Assembly: GCA_963978545.1 (NCBI GenBank)
Contig: OZ021733.1
Location: forward strand, 73,005,589-73,069,588
Length of the DNA: 64,000 nucleotides
Direction: 5' to 3'
DNA from: Linyphia triangularis
Lineage: Eukaryota; Arthropoda; Arachnida; Araneae; Linyphiidae
A model generated the notes under the pieces. It saw only the letters and a list, made by a program, of their open reading frames with translations, did no database searches and was not told where the DNA came from. Below are positions 25,801 to 38,340 of this stretch, one piece after another (the stretch's first letter is position 1; each line of letters opens with the position of its first letter). Made by a program: the position numbers and the translations under genes.

Positions 25801-26364
25801 TTAAAAGGCATTTTTTTGACGTTTCATGAGAAAAGTGCTAAGTGTAAAATGATTGATGTTTTTAAATAAAAAACTAGCTTGTATTACAATTTAATTCTAA
25901 ATTGATACAATAATAGGAAAATTTCCTATTTTTGAACTTTTTTTCAGTTTTTGACCCAAAGATTTCCAAACACCCTTTTTTCATGTTTCATGAGAAAAGC
26001 TCTAATTATACAATGATTGCAATTTTTGAGTAAAAAACTGTATTGCCTAGGCCTTAAGGTTCAAAACTATTAAATACAAGTGAAATTAGCTAATTTTAAG
26101 CATTTTTTTTATTTTTCGAAAAAAAACTTTTTTTCCGTTTTTACACGTTTCATGAGAAAATCTCTGATTTAAGAATGATTGCAGTTTCTTATCAAACAAC
26201 TGCAATTATTGAGAATTTAAATCTGAAATTACTAAATACTAGTGCTCTTGGGGGTTTTTGATCATTGTATTATTTTGCGACAGAGCAAATTGCGTTAACA
26301 CTTTCTGAACGTCAATTTAGAAAAGTTCTATTTCCAAAATGATTGAAGTATTTATGTTAAAATC
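19826..26364 (+). repeat. 6539-bp ten-unit block, copy 1
   Basis: Ten variant units recur in order 6539 bp downstream. Private tags in both copies are TTCAATTTCTAAAATG (20442, 26981), CTATCTTGTATTAC (21298, 27837), CCTTGTTCAATG (21399, 27938), GACAGATCAAATTG (22357, 28896), TTATATTGCGAC (23655, 30194), AAAATAATTGAAG (23720, 30259), GGTTGAAAATT (24097, 30636), GTTTGTAATTTT (25112, 31651) and GAGAATATAAATC (25556, 32095); positions are approximate. Within the block there is an older, less exact three-unit repeat of about 1961 bp (units 22226-23533 against 24187-25494). Confidence 0.9.
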
Positions 26365-29300
26365 TATTCTGCATAGTAGTTTAAGTTTAAAATTATTAAA
26401 TACTAGCGAAGTTATCTTTTTTTGAAATTTTTTTTAGTTTTCGAAACAAAGATTTTAAAAGGCATTTTTTTGACGTTTCATGAGAAAAGTGCTAAGTGTA
26501 AAATGATTGATGTTTTTAAATAAAAAACTAGCTTGTATTACAATATAATTCTAAATTGATACAATACTAGGAAAATTTCCTATTTTTGAACTTTTTTTCA
26601 GTTTTTGACCCAAAGATTTCCAAACACCCTTTTTTCATGTTTCATGAGAAAAGCTCTAATTATACAATGATTGCAATTTTTGAGTAAAAAACTGTATTGC
26701 CTAGGCCTTAAGGTTCAAAACTATTAAATACAAGTGAAATTAGCTAATTTTAAGCATTTTTTTTATTTTTCGAAAAAAAACTTTTTTTCCGTTTTTACAC
26801 GTTTCATGAGAAAATCTCTGATTTAAGAATGATTGCAGTTTCTTATCAAACAACTGCAATTATTGAGAATTTAAATCTGAAATGACTAAATACTAGTGCT
26901 CTTAAGGGTTTTTGATCATTGTATTATTTTGCGACAGAGCAAATTGCGTTCACACTTTCTGAACATCACTTTAGAAAAGTTCAATTTCTAAAATGATTGA
27001 AGTATTTATGTTAAAAATTATTCTGCATAGTAGTTTAAGTTTAAAATTATTAAATACTAGCGAAGTTATCTTTTTTTGAAATTTTTTTTAGTTTTCGAAA
27101 CAAAGATTTTAAAAGGCATTTTTTTGACGTTTCATGAGAAAAGTGCTAAGTGTAAAATGATTGATGTTTTTAAATAAAAAACTAGCTTGTAATACAATAT
27201 AATTCTAAATTGATACAATACTAGGAAAATTTCCTATTTTTGAACTTTTTTTCAGTTTTTGACCCAAAGATTTCCAAACACCCTTTTTTCATGTTTCATG
27301 AGAAAAGCTCTAATTATACAATGATTGCAATTTTTGAGTAAAAAAACTGTATTGCCTAGGCCTTAAGGTTCAAAACTATTAAATACAAGTGAAATTAGCT
27401 AATTTTAAGCATTTTTTTTATTTTTCGAAAAAAAACTTTTTTTCCGTTTTTACACGTTTCATGAGAAAATCTCTGATTTAAGAATGATTGCAGTTTCTTA
27501 TCAAACAACTGCAATTATTGAGAATTTAAATCTGAAATTACTAAATACTAGTGCTCTTGGGGGTTTTTGATCATTGTATTATTTTGCGACAGAGCAAATT
27601 GCGTTAACACTTTCTGAACGTCAATTTAGAAAAGTTCTATTTCCAAAATGATTGAAGTATTTATGTTAAAATCTATTCTGCATAGTAGTTTAAGTTTAAA
27701 ATTATTAAATACTAGCGAAGTTATCTTTTTTTGAAATTTTTTTTAGTTTTCGAAACAAAGATTTTAAAAGGCATTTTTTTGACGTTTCATGAGAAAAGTG
27801 CTAAGTGTAAAATGATTGATGTTTTTAAATAAAAAACTATCTTGTATTACAATATAATCCTAAATTGATACAATACTAGGAAAATTTCCTATTTTTGAAC
27901 TTTTTTTCAGTTTTTGACCCAAAGATTTCCAAACACCCTTGTTCAATGTTTCATGAGAAAAGCTCTAATTATACAATGATTGCAATTTTTGAGTAAAAAA
28001 CTGTATTGCCTAGGCCTTAAGGTTTAAAACTATTAAATACAAGTGAAATTAGCTAATTTTAAGCATTTTTTTTATTTTTCAAAAAAAAACTTTTTTTCTG
28101 TTTTTACACGTTTCATGAGAAAATCTCTGATTTAAGAATGATTGCAGTTTCTTATCAAACAACTGCAATTATTGAGAATTTAAATCTGAAATTACTAAAT
28201 ACTAGTGCTCTTGGGGGTTTTTGATCATTGTATTATTTTGCGACAGAGCAAATTGCGTTAACACTTTCTGAACGTCAATTTAGAAAAGTTCTATTTCCAA
28301 AATGATTGAAGTATTTATGTTAAAATCTATTCTGCATAGTAGTTTAAGTTTAAAATTATTAAATACTAGCAAAGTTATCTTTTTTTGAAATTTTTTTTAG
28401 TTTTCGAAACAAAGATTTTAAAAGGCATTTTTTTGATGTTTCATGAGAAAAGTGCTAAGTGTAAAATGATTGATGTTTTTAAATAAAAAACTAGCTTGTA
28501 TTACAATTTAATTCTAAATTGATACAATACTAGGAAAATTTGCAATTTTTGAACTTTTTTTCAGTTTTTGACCCAAAGATTTCCAAACACCCTTTTTTCA
28601 TGTTTCATGAGAAAAGTTCTAATTATACAATGATTGCAATTTTTGAGTAAAAAACTGTATTGCCTCGGCCTTAAGGTTCAAAACTATTAAATACAAGTGA
28701 AATTAGCTAATTTTAAGCATTTTTTTTATTTTTCGAAAAAAACTTTTTTTTCCGTTTTTACACGTTTCATGAGAAAATCTCTGATTTAAGAATGATTGCA
28801 GTTTCTTATCAAACAACTGCAATTATTGAGAATTTAATTCTGAAATTACTAAATACTAGTGCTCTTGGGGGTTTTTGATCATTGTATTATTTTGCGACAG
28901 ATCAAATTGCGTTCACACTTTCTGAACGTCACTTTAGAAAAGTTCTATTTCCAAAATGATTGAAGTATTTATTTTAAAAACTATTCTGCATAGTAGTTTA
29001 AGTTTAAAATTATTAAATACTAGCGAAGTTATCTTTTTTTGAAATTTTTTTTAGTTTTCGAAAAAAAAATTTTAAAAGGCAATTTTTTGACGTTTCATGA
29101 GAAAAGTGCTAAGTGTAAAATGATTGATGTTTTTAAATAAAAAACTAGCTTGTATTACAATTTAATTCTAAATTGATACAATAATAGGAAAATTTCCTAT
29201 TTTTGAACTTTTTTTCAGTTTTTGACCCAAAGATTTCCAAACACCCTTTTTTCATGTTTCATGAGAAAAGCTCTAATTATACAATGATTGCAATTTTTGA

Positions 29301-32300
29301 GTAAAGAACTGTATTGCCTAGGCCTGAAGGTTCAAAATTATTAAACACAAGTGAAATTAGCTAATTTTAAGCATTTTTTTTATTTTTTGAAAAAAACTTT
29401 TTTTCTGTTTTTACACGTTTCATGAGAAAATCTCTGATTTAAGAATGATTGCAGTTTCTTATCAAACAACTGCAATTATTGAGAATTTAAATCTGAAATT
29501 ACTAAATACTAGTGCTCTTGGGGGTTTTTGATCATTGTATTATTTTGCGACAGAGCAAATTGCGTTCACACTTTCTGAACGTCACTTTAGAAAAGTTCTA
29601 TTTCCAAAATGATTGAAGTATTTATTTTAAAAACTATTCTGCATAGTAGTTTAAGTTTAAAATTATTAAATACTAGCGAAGTTATCTTTGTTTGAAATTT
29701 TTTTTAGTTTTCGAAACAAAAATTTTAAAAGGCATTTTTTTGACGTTTCATGAGAAAAGTGCTAAGTGTAAAATGATTGATGTTTTTAAATAAAAAACTA
29801 GCTTGTATTACAATTTAATTCTAAATTGATACAATAATAGGAAAATTTCCTATTTTTGAACTTTTTTTCAGTTTTTGACCCAAAGGTTTCCAAACACCCT
29901 TTTTTCATGTTTCATGAGAAAAGCTCTAATTATACAATGATTGCAATTTTTGAGTAAAAAACTGTATTGCCTAGGCCTTAAGGTTTAAAACTATTAAATA
30001 CAAGTGAAATTAGCTAATTTTAAGCATTTTTTTTATTTTTCGAAAAAAAACTTTTTTTCTGTTTTTACACGTTTCATGAGAAAATCTCTGATTTAAGAAT
30101 GATTGCAGTTTCTTATCAAACAACTGCAATTATTGAGAATTTAAATCTGAAATTACTAAATACTAGTGCTCTTGGGGGTTTTTGATCATTGTATTATATT
30201 GCGACAGAGCAAATTGCGTTAACACTTTCTGAACGTCAATTTAGAAAAGTTCTATTTCCAAAATAATTGAAGTATTTATGTTAAAATCTATTCTGCATAG
30301 TAGTTTAAGTTTAATATTATTAAATACTAGCGAAGTTATCTTTTTTTGAAATTTTTTTTAGTTTTCGAAACAAAGATTTTAAAAGGCATTTTTTTGACGT
30401 TTCATGAGAAAAGTGCTAAGTGTAAAATGATTGATGTTTTTAAATAAAAAACTAGCTTGTATTACAATTTAATTCTAAATTGATACAATAATAGGAAAAT
30501 TTGCAATTTTTGAACTTTTTTTCAGTTTTTGACCCAAAGATTTCCAAACACCCTTTTTTCATGTTTCATGAGAAAAGCTCTAATTATACAATGATTGCAA
30601 TTTTTGAGTAAAGAACTGTATTGCCTAGGCCTGAAGGTTGAAAATTATTAAACACAAGTGAAATTAGCTAATTTTAAGCATTTTTTTTATTTTTTGAAAA
30701 AAACTTTTTTTTCCGTTTTTACACGTTTCATGAGAAAATCTCTGATTTAAGAATGATTGCAGTTTCTTATCAAACAACTGCAATTATTGAGAATTTAATT
30801 CTGAAATTACTAAATACTAGTGCTCTTGGGGGTTTTTGATCATTGTATTATTTTGCGACAGATCAAATTGCGTTCACACTTTCTGAACGTCACTTTAGAA
30901 AAGTTCTATTTCCAAAATGATTGAAGTATTTATTTTAAAAACTATTCTGCATAGTAGTTTAAGTTTAAAATTATTAAATACTAGCGAAGTTATCTTTTTT
31001 TGAAATTTTTTTTAGTTTTCGAAAAAAAAAATTTAAAAGGCAATTTTTTGACGTTTCATGAGAAAAGTGCTAAGTGTAAAATGATTGATGTTTTTAAATA
31101 AAAAACTAGCTTGTATTACAATTTAATTCTAAATTGATACAATAATAGGAAAATTTCCTATTTTTGAACTTTTTTTCAGTTTTTGACCCAAAGATTTCCA
31201 AACACCCTTTTTTCATGTTTCATGAGAAAAGCTCTAATTATACAATGATTGCAATTTTTGAGTAAAGAACTGTATTGCCTAGGCCTGAAGGTTCAAAATT
31301 ATTAAACACAAGTGAAATTAGCTAATTTTAAGCATTTTTTTTATTTTTTGAAAAAAACTTTTTTTCTGTTTTTACACGTTTCATGAGAAAATCTCTGATT
31401 TAAGAATGATTGCAGTTTCTTATCAAACAACTGCAATTATTGAGAATTTAAATCTGAAATTACTAAATACTAGTGCTCTTGGGGGTTTTTGATCATTGTA
31501 TTATTTTGCGACAGAGCAAATTGCGTTCACACTTTCTGAACGTCACTTTAGAAAAGTTCTATTTCCAAAATGATTGAAGTATTTATTTTAAAAACTATTC
31601 TGCATAGTAGTTTAAGTTTAAAATTATTAAATACTAGCGAAGTTATCTTTGTTTGTAATTTTTTTTAGTTTTCGAAACAAAAATTTTAAAAGGCATTTTT
31701 TTGACGTTTCATGAGAAAAGTGCTAAGTGTAAAATGATTGATGTTTTTAAATAAAAAACTAGCTTGTATTACAATTTAATTCTAAATTGATACTATAATA
31801 GGAAAATTTCCTATTTTTGAACTTTTTTTCAGTTTTTGACCCAAAGGTTTCCAAACACCCTTTTTTCATGTTTCATGAGAAAAGCTCTAATTATACAATG
31901 ATTGCAATTTTTGAGTAAAAAACTGTATTGCCTAGGCCTTAAGGTTTAAAACTATTAAATACAAGTGAAATTAGCTAATTTTAAGCATTTTTTTTATTTT
32001 TCGAAAAAAAACTTTTTTTCTGTTTTTACACGTTTCATGAGAAAATCTCTGATTTAAGAATGATTGCAGTTTCTTATCAAACAACTGCAATTATTGAGAA
32101 TATAAATCTGAAATTACTAAATACTAGTGCTCTTAAGGGTTTTTGATCATTGTATTATTTTGCGACAGAGCAAATTGCGTTCACACTTTCTGAACATCAC
32201 TTTAGAAAAGTTCAATTTCCAAAATGATTGAAGTATTTATGTTAAAAATTATTCTGCATAGTAGTTTAAGTTTAAAATTATTAAATACTAGCGAAGTTAT

Positions 32301-32903
32301 CTTTTTTTGAAATTTTTTTTAGTTTTCGAAACAAAGATTTTAAAAGGCATTTTTTTGACGTTTCATGAGAAAAGTGCTAAGTGTAAAATGATTGATGTTT
32401 TTAAATAAAAAACTAGCTTGTATTACAATTTAATTCTAAATTGATACAATAATAGGAAAATTTCCTATTTTTGAACTTTTTTTCAGTTTTTGACCCAAAG
32501 ATTTCCAAACACCCTTTTTTCATGTTTCATGAGAAAAGCTCTAATTATACAATGATTGCAATTTTTGAGTAAAAAACTGTATTGCCTAGGCCTTAAGGTT
32601 CAAAACTATTAAATACAAGTGAAATTAGCTAATTTTAAGCATTTTTTTTATTTTTCGAAAAAAAACTTTTTTTCCGTTTTTACACGTTTCATGAGAAAAT
32701 CTCTGATTTAAGAATGATTGCAGTTTCTTATCAAACAACTGCAATTATTGAGAATTTAAATCTGAAATTACTAAATACTAGTGCTCTTGGGGGTTTTTGA
32801 TCATTGTATTATTTTGCGACAGAGCAAATTGCGTTAACACTTTCTGAACGTCAATTTAGAAAAGTTCTATTTCCAAAATGATTGAAGTATTTATGTTAAA
32901 ATC
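26365..32903 (+). repeat. 6539-bp ten-unit block, copy 2
   Basis: This is the tandem duplicate of 19826-26364, with the tags listed there in register. The only difference I noticed is GATACTATAATAGG near 31793, against GATACAATAATAGG in copy 1. Such identity over 6.5 kb implies a very recent duplication or an assembly that has used the same reads twice. Confidence 0.9.
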
Positions 32904-33069
32904 TATTCTGCATAGTAGTTTAAGTTTAAAATTATTAAATACTAGCGAAGTTATCTTTTTTTGAAATTTTTTTTAGTTTTCGAAACAAAGATTTTAAAAG
33001 GCATTTTTTTGACGTTTCATGAGAAAAGTGCTAAGTGTAAAATGATTGATGTTTTTAAATAAAAAACTA
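32904..33069 (+). repeat. Start of a third 6539-bp block copy, ends at ~33070
   Basis: The match to 26365 onward continues for about 166 bases and stops at 33070, where this unit has CTATCTTG and the expected copy has CTAGCTTG. From there it follows the unit type of 27457, and then the 28111 and 28765 types, with shifts of about 5231-5233. Two units have therefore been skipped in register. Confidence 0.7.
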
Positions 33070-36000
33070 TCTTGTATTACAATATAATCCTAAATTGATA
33101 CAATACTAGGAAAATTTCCTATTTTTGAACTTTTTTTCAGTTTTTGACCCAAAGATTTCCAAACACAATTGTTTCATGTTTCATGAGAAAAGCTCTAATT
33201 ATACAATGATTGCAATTTTTGAGTAAAAAACTGTATTGCCTAGGCCTTAAGGTTTAAAACTATTAAATACAAGTGAAATTAGCTAATTTTAAGCATTTTT
33301 TTTTATTTTTCGAAAAAAAACTTTTTTTCTGTTTTTACACGTTTCATGAGAAAATCTCTGATTTAAGAATGATTGCAGTTTCTTATCAAACAACTGCAAT
33401 TATTGAGAATTTAAATCTGAAATTACTAAATACTAGTGCTCTTGGGGGTTTTTGATCATTGTATTATTTTGCGACAGAGCAAATTGCGTTAACACTTTCT
33501 GAACGTCAATTTAGAAAAGTTCTATTTCCAAAATGATTGAAGTATTTATGTTAAAATCTATTCTGCATAGTAGTTTAAGTTTAAAATTATTAAATACTAG
33601 CAAAGTTATCTTTTTTTGAAATTTTTTTTAGTTTTCGAAACAAAGATTTTAAAAGGCATTTTTTTGACGTTTCATGAGAAAAGTGCTAAGTGTAAAATGA
33701 TTGATGTTTTTAAATAAAAAACTAGCTTGTATTACAATTTAATTCTAAATTGATACAATACTAGGAAAATTTGCAATTTTTGAACTTTTTTTTTCAGTTT
33801 TTGACCCAAAGATTTCCAAACACCCTTTTTTCATGTTTCATGAGAAAAGTTCTAATTATACAATGATTGCAATTTTTGAGTAAAAAACTGTATTGCCTCG
33901 GCCTTAAGGTTCAAAACTATTAAATACAAGTGAAATTAGCTAATTTTAAGCATTTTTTTTATTTTTCGAAAAAAACTTTTTTTTCCGTTTTTACACGTTT
34001 CATGAGAAAATCTCTGATTTAAGAATGATTGCAGTTTCTTATCAAACAACTGCAATTATTGAGAATTTAATTCTGAAATTACTAAATACTAGTGCTCTTG
34101 GGGGTTTTTGATCATTGTATTATTTTGCGACAGAGCAAATTGCGTTCACACTTTCTGAACGTCACTTTAGAAAAGTTCTATTTCCAAAATGATTGTAGTA
34201 TTTATTTTAAAAACTATTCTGCATAGTAGTTTAAGTTTAAAATTATTAAATACTAGCGAAGTTATCTTTGTTTGAAATTTTTTTTAGTTTTCGAAACAAA
34301 AATTTTAAAAGGCATTTTTTTGACGTTTCATGAGAAAAGTGCTAAGTGTAAAATGATTGATGTTTTTAAATAAAAAACTAGCTTGTATTACAATTTAATT
34401 CTAAATTGATACAATAATAGGAAAATTTCCTATTTTTGAACTTTTTTTCAGTTTTTGACCCAAAGATTTCCAAACACCCTTTTTTCATGTTTCATGAGAA
34501 AAGCTCTAATTATACAATGATTGCAATTTTTGAGTAAAAAACTGTATTGCCTAGGCCTTAAGGTTCAAAACTATTAAATACAAGTGAAATTAGCTAATTT
34601 TAAGCATTTTTTTTATTTTTCGAAAAAAAACTTTTTTTCCGTTTTTACACGTTTCATGAGAAAATCTCTGATTTAAGAATGATTGCAGTTTCTTATCAAA
34701 CAACTGCAATTATTGAGAATTTAAATCTGAAATTACTAAATACTAGTGCTCTTGGGGGTTTTTGATCATTGTATTATTTTGCGACAGAGCAAATTGCGTT
34801 AACACTTTCTGAACGTCAATTTAGAAAAGTTCTATTTCCAAAATGATTGAAGTATTTATGTTAAAATCTATTCTGCATAGTAGTTTAAGTTTAAAATTAT
34901 TAAATACTAGCGAAGTTATCTTTTTTTGAAATTTTTTTTAGTTTTCGAAACAAAGATTTTAAAAGGCATTTTTTTGACGTTTCATGAGAAAAGTGCTAAG
35001 TGTAAAATGATTGATGTTTTTAAATAAAAAACTAGCTTGTATTACAATATAATCCTAAATTGATACAATACTAGGAAAATTTCCTATTTTTGAACTTTTT
35101 TTCAGTTTTTGACCCAAAGATTTCCAAACACCCTTGTTTCATGTTTCATGAGAAAAGCTCTAATTATACAATGATTGCAATTTTTGAGTAAAAAACTGTA
35201 TTGCCTAGGCCTTAAGGTTTAAAACTATTAAATACAAGTGAAATTAGCTAATTTTAAGCATTTTTTTTATTTTTCGAAAAAAAACTTTTTTTCTGTTTTT
35301 ACACGTTTCATGAGAAAATCTCTGATTTAAGAATGATTGCAGTTTCTTATCAAACAACTGCAATTATTGAGAATTTAAATCTGAAATTACTAAATACTAG
35401 TGCTCTTGGGGGTTTTTGATCATTGTATTATTTTGCGACAGAGCAAATTGCGTTAACACTTTCTGAACGTCAATTTAGAAAAGTTCTATTTCCAAAATGA
35501 TTGAAGTATTTATGTTAAAATCTATTCTGCATAGTAGTTTAAGTTTAAAATTATTAAATACTAGCGAAGTTATCTTTTTTTGAAATTTTTTTTAGTTTTC
35601 GAAACAAAGATTTTAAAAGGCATTTTTTTGACGTTTCATGAGAAAAGTGCTAAGTGTAAAATGATTGATGTTTTTAAATAAAAAACTAGCTTGTATTACA
35701 ATTTAATTCTAAATTGATACAATACTAGGAAAATTTGCAATTTTTGAACTTTTTTTCAGTTTTTGACCCAAAGATTTCCAAACACCCTTTTTTCATGTTT
35801 CATGAGAAAAGTTCTAATTATACAATGATTGCAATTTTTGAGTAAAAAACTGTATTGCCTCGGAATTAAGGTTCAAAACTATTAAATACAAGTGAAATTA
35901 GCTAATTTTAAGCATTTTTTTTATTTTTCGAAAAAAACTTTTTTTTCCGTTTTTACACGTTTCATGAGAAAATCTCTGATTTAAGAATGATTGCAGTTTC

Positions 36001-37266
36001 TTATCAAACAACTGCAATTATTGAGAATTTAATTCTGAAATTACTAAATACTAGTGCTCTTGGGGGTTTTTGATCATTGTATTATTTTGCGACAGAGCAA
36101 ATTGCGTTCACACTTTCTGAACGTCACTTTAGAAAAGTTCTATTTCCAAAATGATTGAAGTATTTATTTTAAAAACTATTCTGCATAGTAGTTTAAGTTT
36201 AAAATTATTAAATACTAGCGAAGTTATCTTTTTTTGAAATTTTTTTTAGTTTTCGGAAAAAAAATTTTAAAAGGCAATTTTTTGACGTTTCATGAGAAAA
36301 GTGCTAAGTGTAAAATGATTGATGTTTTTAAATAAAAAACTAGCTTGTATTACAATTTAATTCTAAATTGATACAATAATAGGAAAATTTCCTATTTTTG
36401 AACTTTTTTTCAGTTTTTGACCCAAAGATTTCCAAACACCCTTTTTTCATGTTTCATGAGAAAAGCTCTAATTATACAATGATTGCAATTTTTGAGTAAA
36501 GAACTGTATTGCCTAGGCCTGAAGGTTCAAAATTATTAAACACAAGTGAAATTAGCTAATTTTAAGCATTTTTTTTATTTTTTGAAAAAAACTTTTTTTC
36601 TGTTTTTACACGTTTCATGAGAAAATCTCTGATTTAAGAATGATTGCAGTTTCTTATCAAACAACTGCAATTATTGAGAATTTAAATCTGAAATTACTAA
36701 ATACTAGTGCTCTTGGGGGTTTTTGATCATTGTATTATTTTGCGACAGAGCAAATTGCGTTCACACTTTCTGAACGTCAATTTAGAAAAGTTCTATTTCC
36801 AAAATGATTGAAGTATTTATGTTAAAATCTATTCTGCATAGTAGTTTAAGTTTAAAATTATTAAATACTAGCGAAGTTATCTTTTTTTGAAATTTGTTTT
36901 AGTTTTCGAAACAAAGATTTTAAAAGGCATTTTTTTGACGTTTCATGAGAAAAGTGCTAAGTGTAAAATGATTGATGTTTTTAAATAAAAAACTAGCTTG
37001 TATTACAATTTAATTCTAAATTGATACAATACTAGGAAAATTTGCAATTTTTGAACTTTTTTTCAGTTTTTGACCCAAAGATTTCCAAACACCCTTTTTT
37101 CATGTTTCATGAGAAAAGCTCTAATTATACAATGATTGCAATTTTTGAGTAAAAAACTGTATAGCCTCGGCCTTAAGGTTCAAAACTATTAAATACAAGT
37201 GAAATTAGTTAATTTTAAGCATTTTTTTTATTTTTGAAAAAAAAACTTTTTTTCTGTTTTTACACG

Positions 37267-37917
37267 TTTCATGAGAAAATCTCTGATTTAAGAATGATTG
37301 CAGTTTCTTATCAAACAACTGCAATTATTGAGAATTTAAATCTGAAATTACTAAATACTAGTGCTCTTGGGGTTTTTTGATCATTGTATTATTTTGCGAC
37401 AGAGCAAATTGCGTTCACACTTTCTGAACGTAACTTTAGAAAAGTTCTATTTCCAAAATGATTGAAGTATTTATTATAAAAACTATTCTGCATAGTAGTT
37501 TAAGTTTAAAATTATTAAATACTAGCGAAGTTACCTTTTTTTGAAATTTTTTTTAGTTTTCGAAACAAAGGTTTTAAAAGGCATTTTTTGACGTTTTATG
37601 AGAAAAGTGCTAAGTGTAGAATGATTGATGTTTTTGAATAAAAAACTAGCATGTATTACAATTTAATTCTAAATTGATACAATACTAGGAAAATTTGCAA
37701 TTTTTGAACTTTTTTTCAGTTTTTGACCCAAAGATTTCCAAACACCCTTTTTTCATGTTTCATGAGAAAAGTTCTAATTATACAATGATTGCAATTTTTG
37801 AGTAAAGAACTGTATTGCCTCGGCCTTAAGATTCAAAACTATTAAATACAAGTGAAATTAGCTAATTTTAAGCATTTTTTTTTTTTTCGAAAAAAACTTT
37901 TTTTCCGTTTTTACACG
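37267..37917 (+). repeat. Most diverged unit of the mosaic segment
   Basis: This 651-bp unit has an unusual number of private or rare changes: AACGTAACTTTAG and TTATTATAAAAAC in A/B, GTTACCTTTTTTTG and AAGGTTTTAAAAG in B, a mutated C box TTTTATGAG, GTGTAGAATG, and AAGATTCAAAAC in D. The C-box change is shared with unit 49052, which also has GTGTAGAATG followed by CTAGCATG. It is probably an older lineage that escaped recent homogenisation. Confidence 0.7.
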
Positions 37918-38297
37918 TTTCATGAGAAAATCTCTGATTTAAGAATGATTGCAGTTTCTTATCAAACAACTGCAATTATTGAGAATTTAAATCTGAAATT
38001 ACTAAATACTAGTGCTCTTGGGGGTTTTTGATCATTGTATTATTTTGCGACAGAGCAAATTGCGTTCACACTTTCTGAACGTCAATTTAGAAAAGTTCTA
38101 TTTCCAAAATGATTGAAGTATTTATGTTAAAATCTATTCTGCATAGTAGTTTAAGTTTAAAATTATTAAATACAAGCGAAGTTATCTTTTTTTGAAATTT
38201 TTTTTAGTTTTCGAAACAAAGATTTTAAAAGGCATTTTTTTGACGTTTCATGAGAAAAGTGCTAAGTGTAGAATGATTGATGTTTTTGAATAAAAAA

Positions 38298-38340
38298 CTA
38301 GCTTTTACATTTAACTAGCTTTTACTAGCTTTTACATTAA
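38298..38340 (+). repeat. Mini-repeat insertion in subunit C (unit 37918, 685 bp)
   Basis: This has the same 43-base arrangement as at 19303-19345, with the same linked GTGTAGAATG and TTTTTGAATA changes. The D subunit also carries the shared TGAGAAAAAACTG and CGGCCATAAGG alleles, so the whole C-D half was copied together. Confidence 0.9.

Noticed and set aside
19826..32903. Assembly error as the sole explanation of the 6.5-kb duplicate
   Set aside because: It cannot be excluded from sequence alone, but in-register block duplication is normal in satellites, the copies differ at least once, and other blocks with different sizes exist. Kept as a caveat and not as the call.
33273..33455. 60-codon open frame, starting at GTG
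   Set aside because: It spans the D-A junction of one unit and is open only because the D T-tract has nine T instead of eight. The same region is closed in other units, and the translation is low-complexity A/T-driven sequence.
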